Source: Terrimesophilobacter sp964651535
Lineage (GTDB): Bacteria; Actinomycetota; Actinomycetes; Actinomycetales; Microbacteriaceae
Direction of reading: 5' to 3'
Length of the DNA: 64,000 bases
Assembly (NCBI GenBank): GCA_964651535.1
Contig: CAZYYE010000001.1
Span: 186,001 to 250,000, forward strand
Position numbers and translations under genes: made by a program. The first letter of the stretch is position 1. Every line of letters begins with the position of its first letter. Positions 60,696 through 64,000 of this stretch are shown here, one piece after another. The notes under the pieces were generated by a model. It searched no databases and was not told the origin of the DNA. It worked only from the letters and a program-made list of their open reading frames with translations.

Positions 60696-61115
60696 ATGGC
60701 GGATGGCGCACCGGAAATAATTGGTCTTCGCTTCGAGTTGTTCGTGACCGACATTGCCGCGACACTCAAGTTCTACGAAGCGACCCTCGGGCTCGTGCCG
60801 CCGGAGGGGTGGTCGTACGACGGCTACGTGCCCCTGCACTCCGGGTCGGTCACGATTGGCGTGCAGACGGCAGAGAATCTTCGCCCCGACCACCACTTCA
60901 GCAAAGAGAAGCTGTCGGGGCCGCGCGGTGTCGGCGTCGAGATCGTCATCGAGGTCGCGGATGTCGACGGCGCCTATGACCGCGCGCACGCTGTCGCGGG
61001 TGAGGTCGGCGGCGCCTCCGAGCCGCTCGTCGATCGCCCGTGGGGCGTGCGGGACTTTCGGCTCATCGACCCCGACGGATACTACGTGCGCGTCACGGAA
61101 ATGCGGGCCGGCTGA
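60696..61115 (+). CDS. VOC family protein (glyoxalase/bleomycin-resistance fold)
   Basis: This 139-residue VOC domain has the pattern LRFELFVTDIAATLKFYEATLGL and the end motif DFRLIDPDGYYVRVTE. ATG 60696 is supported by GGAG 6 bases upstream. It may be a lyase, dioxygenase or ligand-binding protein. It is downstream of the EI gene on the same strand, but a link with the sugar pathway is not evident. Confidence 0.85.
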   Translation: MADGAPEIIGLRFELFVTDIAATLKFYEATLGLVPPEGWSYDGYVPLHSGSVTIGVQTAENLRPDHHFSKEKLSGPRGVGVEIVIEVADVDGAYDRAHAVAGEVGGASEPLVDRPWGVRDFRLIDPDGYYVRVTEMRAG

Positions 61116-61147
61116 CCGGACCGGTCGAGCCGTCGCCCGTCCTGTAC

Positions 61148-61153
61148 TAAACT
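61148..61153 (+). promoter_or_regulatory. Candidate -10 box of tRNA-Ser
   Basis: TAAACT lies 8 bases before the tRNA 5' end, within TACTAAACT. This spacing fits transcription starting at or near the mature tRNA end. Confidence 0.4.
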
Positions 61154-61160
61154 CTTCCCC

Positions 61161-61250
61161 GGTACCGTGTCCGAGCGGCCGAAGGTGCAACTCTCGAAAA
61201 GTTGTGTGGGTTAACGCCCACCGTGGGTTCAAATCCCACCGGTACCGCCA
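61161..61250 (+). tRNA. tRNA-Ser (CGA)
   Basis: The acceptor GGTACCG pairs with CGGTACC, the anticodon loop is CTCGAAA (anticodon CGA), there is a long variable arm (GTGGGTTAACGCCCAC) and the T-loop is GTTCAAATC. The CCA end is encoded at 61248-61250. The long variable arm is characteristic of serine tRNA. Confidence 0.97.
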
Positions 61251-61270
61251 TTTTCGTAGCGTGCGACCTG

Positions 61271-62779
61271 TCAGAAATTCCCGACGTCACCGCTGGCGTC
61301 GTGGAGCCCAATCCCAACCTCAAAGCTGCGTCGCCACGGAAGGTCAAGACCGGCAACGGTCCAGCCGGGGAAGTTCAGCTCATGCTCCAGTATGTGGTTC
61401 ATGCGGTCACGAATGACTGTCTCTGCTGCCGTCACCGCTCGGCTATCTGACATCGGCAGGTGGTCGGGGAAAAGCTCTGGGCCGACTTCCTGCCGAATGA
61501 TCGACTGATACGCGAAGTCGTCGAGAATCCTGGTGAGAAGTGCTTGATTTTTCGCGCGCGAATTCAGATTCCCCGCGGCGACGCCAGAGACGGATGCGAT
61601 GGCAGTCGCTATGACGCCGCCGAGGGTGTTCCCGGCGGTGTTCCATCCTCCGAAACTCGTGAGTTTCTCAACGAGGCCGAGTTGGATGAGCTTCCTGACG
61701 AGCGCGATATCGCAGCCGTTCGAGTATCTGACATCCGCGAGCGCTACCGAATTGCCAGCACTCAACTCGCTATTGACAGCGTCAATAGTTCTGTCCACGG
61801 CGTCCTCGTCTGTGGAGGGCGGAGTCGGGTTCCACATGTCATGCCGATCAGGATCGGGAGCGTGCACGACGAGAACGACATCGGCGGCGTGGTCAACGAC
61901 GCGAGCACCTGCAGCGGCGACCTGTCGACGGATTGATTCGGTCAAGGGAACATTCTCATACGAAGGAATGCGATCAAGGCCATCCGGTTCCGCGCACGAG
62001 ACGCGAATCGCGACGGGAAGATTGGAAAATTCGGCGATGGCACGCGCGACGAGAACGGCACCGACCTCGTCCGCTCCGGGATACATGACGACGGAATGGC
62101 CGTGAGGGAGAAATCTCATCCAGTATCGAAGCCAATCCTGCTCGGCGGAACCCGCGGAAAGACGGGCGGTGTCGTCGGCTGTCACTGCGAGGAAATCCAG
62201 CGTCCCCTCTTCGACGAGTCGAAGTGCAGTGAGATTGACGACGTGATTGCGCATTCGCCGCAAGGCGAAGTCAGCGACAACATCGGAAGGAACGTCGGAT
62301 TTCTCGAATGCGGGCGAAACGTCGGCGTGCCCAGCCAGACTGTGAATTTCTGCACCAAGTGCGTGGAGATCCTTGCCATAGGTGGACCAGTAGTCAGGTT
62401 CTTCCGCGGCGGAATACGAATTGCTCGCTCGCATCACGAGCGATACTGCACTGATTTTCAGGGTTGGCCGGCGCGCGCGGGCCGTGCGAAGAACGTTGAG
62501 GCGCGAGAGAGCCGTTTCTGTCGAATCGTGCCCTACTCGACCCCCAATCAGACCGCCAAAGCACAGCATGTCCAATGAGACGACAAGGTGATCAGTCGTG
62601 GAATCTTCGGAGCGATCGAGCAGCCAGGAAGCAAGTTTTTCAGTATCACCTGGCGTTCGATAGTTCGGCAAAATCTTCGACGGCGGGACTTCGACCACAG
62701 CTCCCGCAACTCGCGCGACGTCCTGGGGGAGCGAAACGTTGACGGGCCTGTCATCCAACGGCAGGAGTGCAATCCGCAT
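61271..62779 (-). CDS. DUF4127 family protein
   Basis: The protein is 502 residues from ATG 62779. A GTG at 62797, 2 bases past the stop of the upstream regulator, would add six residues. The N-terminus RIALLPLDDRPVNVSLPQDV, LDMLCFGGLIGGR and the C-terminal FGGWNTAGNTLGGVIA are typical of DUF4127, an uncharacterised family often found in carbohydrate-uptake loci. Close spacing to a GntR regulator and a divergent ABC substrate-binding gene suggests a catabolic role for a sugar or derivative. The enzymatic role is unknown. Confidence 0.85.
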   Translation of the reverse strand: MRIALLPLDDRPVNVSLPQDVARVAGAVVEVPPSKILPNYRTPGDTEKLASWLLDRSEDSTTDHLVVSLDMLCFGGLIGGRVGHDSTETALSRLNVLRTARARRPTLKISAVSLVMRASNSYSAAEEPDYWSTYGKDLHALGAEIHSLAGHADVSPAFEKSDVPSDVVADFALRRMRNHVVNLTALRLVEEGTLDFLAVTADDTARLSAGSAEQDWLRYWMRFLPHGHSVVMYPGADEVGAVLVARAIAEFSNLPVAIRVSCAEPDGLDRIPSYENVPLTESIRRQVAAAGARVVDHAADVVLVVHAPDPDRHDMWNPTPPSTDEDAVDRTIDAVNSELSAGNSVALADVRYSNGCDIALVRKLIQLGLVEKLTSFGGWNTAGNTLGGVIATAIASVSGVAAGNLNSRAKNQALLTRILDDFAYQSIIRQEVGPELFPDHLPMSDSRAVTAAETVIRDRMNHILEHELNFPGWTVAGLDLPWRRSFEVGIGLHDASGDVGNF

Positions 62780-62799
62780 GGCGGAAGGGGTCGACACGG

Positions 62800-63540
62800 T
62801 TATGACTCGCGCAAGTGAGCGGGCCGGGTAATGGACACGGTGTAGGAGTACCGATCGCCGCGGTACAACGACTCCGCATACTCCACGGCTCGCCCGCGTG
62901 AGTCAAAAGCCGTGCGTTGCACAAGGAATGCTGGCGAGAACGGTGGTACGAGTAGTTCGGCCGCGTCGGACTCGTTCAGCACTGTCGCTTGAATCGTCTG
63001 GTCTGCCCGCTCGACTGTGATGGCGAACCGTTTTGCGAGATCTTCGTAGAGAGAGTTCCCGTTGATGCCATTTTCAAGACCGGGCACCAGGGCTTGGGGA
63101 ATGCACACATCCTCAACGCAGATGGGGACCTCGTCTGCGGTCCGAACACGACGCACATGCACAACGGGCGTTGTCGGGCTGAGGCTCAAGGCGTACCCGA
63201 CCTTCATGCCGGCAGGTTCGACGCTGAGCTTCGCCGACAGCGACCCTGGGACCATGTCGCGCATTCTCATGTCCTCGGAGAATGAGGTGAACTCGAAGGA
63301 CTTGCTGATCTGAGATGCGCTGACAAACGTGCCGGACCCTTGTACCCGGTAAATGACGCCCTCTCGCTCAAGTTCCCCGAGGGCGTGTCGGATCGTCAAC
63401 CGATTCACATTGAGCTGCTCCGCAAGGTCCCGCTCGGTGGGCAACTTCTCGTGCGGCGCCAGACCCTGGTTGATCTTTGCCTTAAGGTGCTGTCGAACAA
63501 GCTCATGTTTTTTCAGCTGAGTTGAATCTGAGGCGACCAA
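62800..63540 (-). CDS. GntR/HutC-family transcriptional regulator
   Basis: The protein is 246 residues from TTG 63540, chosen because GAGAGGAA lies 6 bases upstream. A longer in-frame start exists at 63591. The winged helix (KLPTERDLAEQLNVNRLTIRHALGELEREGVIYRVQGSGTFV) and a UTRA ligand domain (residues about 90-240: VHVRRVRTADEVPICVEDVCIP) identify the HutC subfamily, which senses phosphorylated sugars or amino-sugar derivatives. It is divergent from an ABC sugar-binding protein and a likely regulator of it. Confidence 0.88.
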   Translation of the reverse strand: MVASDSTQLKKHELVRQHLKAKINQGLAPHEKLPTERDLAEQLNVNRLTIRHALGELEREGVIYRVQGSGTFVSASQISKSFEFTSFSEDMRMRDMVPGSLSAKLSVEPAGMKVGYALSLSPTTPVVHVRRVRTADEVPICVEDVCIPQALVPGLENGINGNSLYEDLAKRFAITVERADQTIQATVLNESDAAELLVPPFSPAFLVQRTAFDSRGRAVEYAESLYRGDRYSYTVSITRPAHLRES

Positions 63541-63558
63541 TGAATTCCTCTCGTTCAA

Positions 63559-63606
63559 AATGGTACTGACCAATATCTTGACACCGCCCAATACCTATGT
63601 CAATAT
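63559..63606 (+). promoter_or_regulatory. Candidate operator and promoter of the ABC sugar-binding gene
   Basis: AATGGTACTGACCAAT (63559-63574) is an imperfect palindrome similar in form to HutC/NagR-type sites. It is followed by TTGACA (63578-63583), a 17-base spacer and CAATAT (63601-63606). The gap is shared by the GntR gene and the ABC gene. Confidence 0.45.
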
Positions 63607-63679
63607 TTCCGCCAAGGCGCAAACTTGGTCTATTCCAGTTTCCCGGTTATGCGCATCCTTACACCGAATGGAGTACATC

Positions 63680-64000
63680 ATGAAATCCAAATGGTCTCGT
63701 AGGGCGCGAGCTACTGCGCTTTCCGTTTCAGGTCTAATGGTCATTGCCCCGCTGGCTGCGTGCTCGACCGGCGACGGTGGTGACGGTTCGCAAGGGCCAA
63801 CCACAATCACGTTCTCCTATCTTTGGTCCGGACCAGAGGCAGAATCTTTGGAAAAGATCATCGCTGACTACAACGCGAGTCAGAGCGAGGTCAAGGTTAT
63901 CGGAGTCTCCAGTCCTGACTTCCAAAAGCAATTGACGTCGATGTCCTCGTCCAACGGGTCCTTCGACATCTCGGACAACTTCGGCGATGTTGTTGGCTCC
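63680..64000 (+). CDS. ABC transporter sugar-binding lipoprotein (N-terminal part, cut by window end)
   Basis: The gene starts at ATG 63680 (GGAG 6 bases upstream) and is open to the end of the window, 107 residues. The signal peptide has a basic start (KSKWSRRAR) and a lipobox LAAC, with the mature domain beginning TITFSYLWSGPEAESLEKIIADYN, typical of type I sugar-binding proteins of CUT1 ABC transporters. It is divergent from the GntR regulator and DUF4127 gene. The substrate cannot be determined. Confidence 0.88.
   Translation, partial: MKSKWSRRARATALSVSGLMVIAPLAACSTGDGGDGSQGPTTITFSYLWSGPEAESLEKIIADYNASQSEVKVIGVSSPDFQKQLTSMSSSNGSFDISDNFGDVVGS

Overview
The window is high-GC DNA with GTG/TTG starts, many 4-bp ATGA/GTGA gene overlaps and actinobacterial gene neighbourhoods (tilS-hpt, ftsH-folEPBK-DUF3180, panC-lysS, clpC and radA, tRNA Glu-Asp-Phe). 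It looks like a chromosomal segment of an actinobacterium, most likely family Microbacteriaceae. That placement is inferred from gene content and was not computed.

Layout. 1-6.1 kb: a partial DHA2-type MFS exporter divergent from a MarR regulator, a secreted zinc peptidase, thioredoxin, an HhH-GPD repair protein, a coiled-coil repeat protein, an SDR oxidoreductase, an alpha/beta hydrolase and a decayed DUF5701 gene. 6.1-6.4 kb: three tRNAs on the minus strand. 6.7-10.2 kb: an M23 peptidase, inorganic pyrophosphatase, tilS and hpt. 10.3-24.7 kb: an accessory island containing an XRE/DUF6036 toxin-antitoxin-like pair, a nitroreductase, a GmrSD-like (DUF262/DUF1524) protein fused to an alkyltransferase-like domain, a type I restriction system (hsdM, a small PD-(D/E)xK-like protein, hsdS, hsdR), an AAA_13 protein of the RloC/PrrC anticodon-nuclease type, a tiny YjzC-like protein and a small nuclease-fold protein. 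The island separates hpt from ftsH, which are normally adjacent in actinobacteria. 24.9-33.7 kb: ftsH, the folate genes, DUF3180, two bacterial PH-domain proteins, a DUF2520-type oxidoreductase and panC. 33.9-35.6 kb: lysS and a small membrane protein. 35.8-40.5 kb: a very large secreted nuclease/5'-nucleotidase. 40.5-43.9 kb: pirin, SRPBCC protein, VapBC, and a small XRE regulator with a DUF2975-like membrane protein. 44.2-50.2 kb: clpC, argA-type acetyltransferase, an anchored protein, radA and a VOC protein.

50.2-60.7 kb: a self-contained mannose-family PTS catabolic operon. It has a divergent SorC-type regulator, then EIIA, EIIB, EIIC, EIID, an EamA transporter, a zinc dehydrogenase, a class I aldolase, an aldehyde dehydrogenase, HPr and EI. 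The genes suggest that a sugar or polyol is imported and phosphorylated, oxidised, cleaved, and the aldehyde product oxidised to an acid that may be exported. The substrate is unknown. 60.7-64 kb: a VOC protein, tRNA-Ser(CGA), a DUF4127 protein and GntR regulator (minus strand), and a divergent ABC sugar-binding lipoprotein cut by the window end.

Dispersed palindromic REP-like repeats occur in many gaps, including both edges of the defence island, and one cluster of them is translated as the N-terminus of a PH-domain protein. Several other long inverted repeats lie around 43-47 kb. No CRISPR array, prophage or insertion sequence was seen. No stretch longer than about 300 bp lacks a gene.
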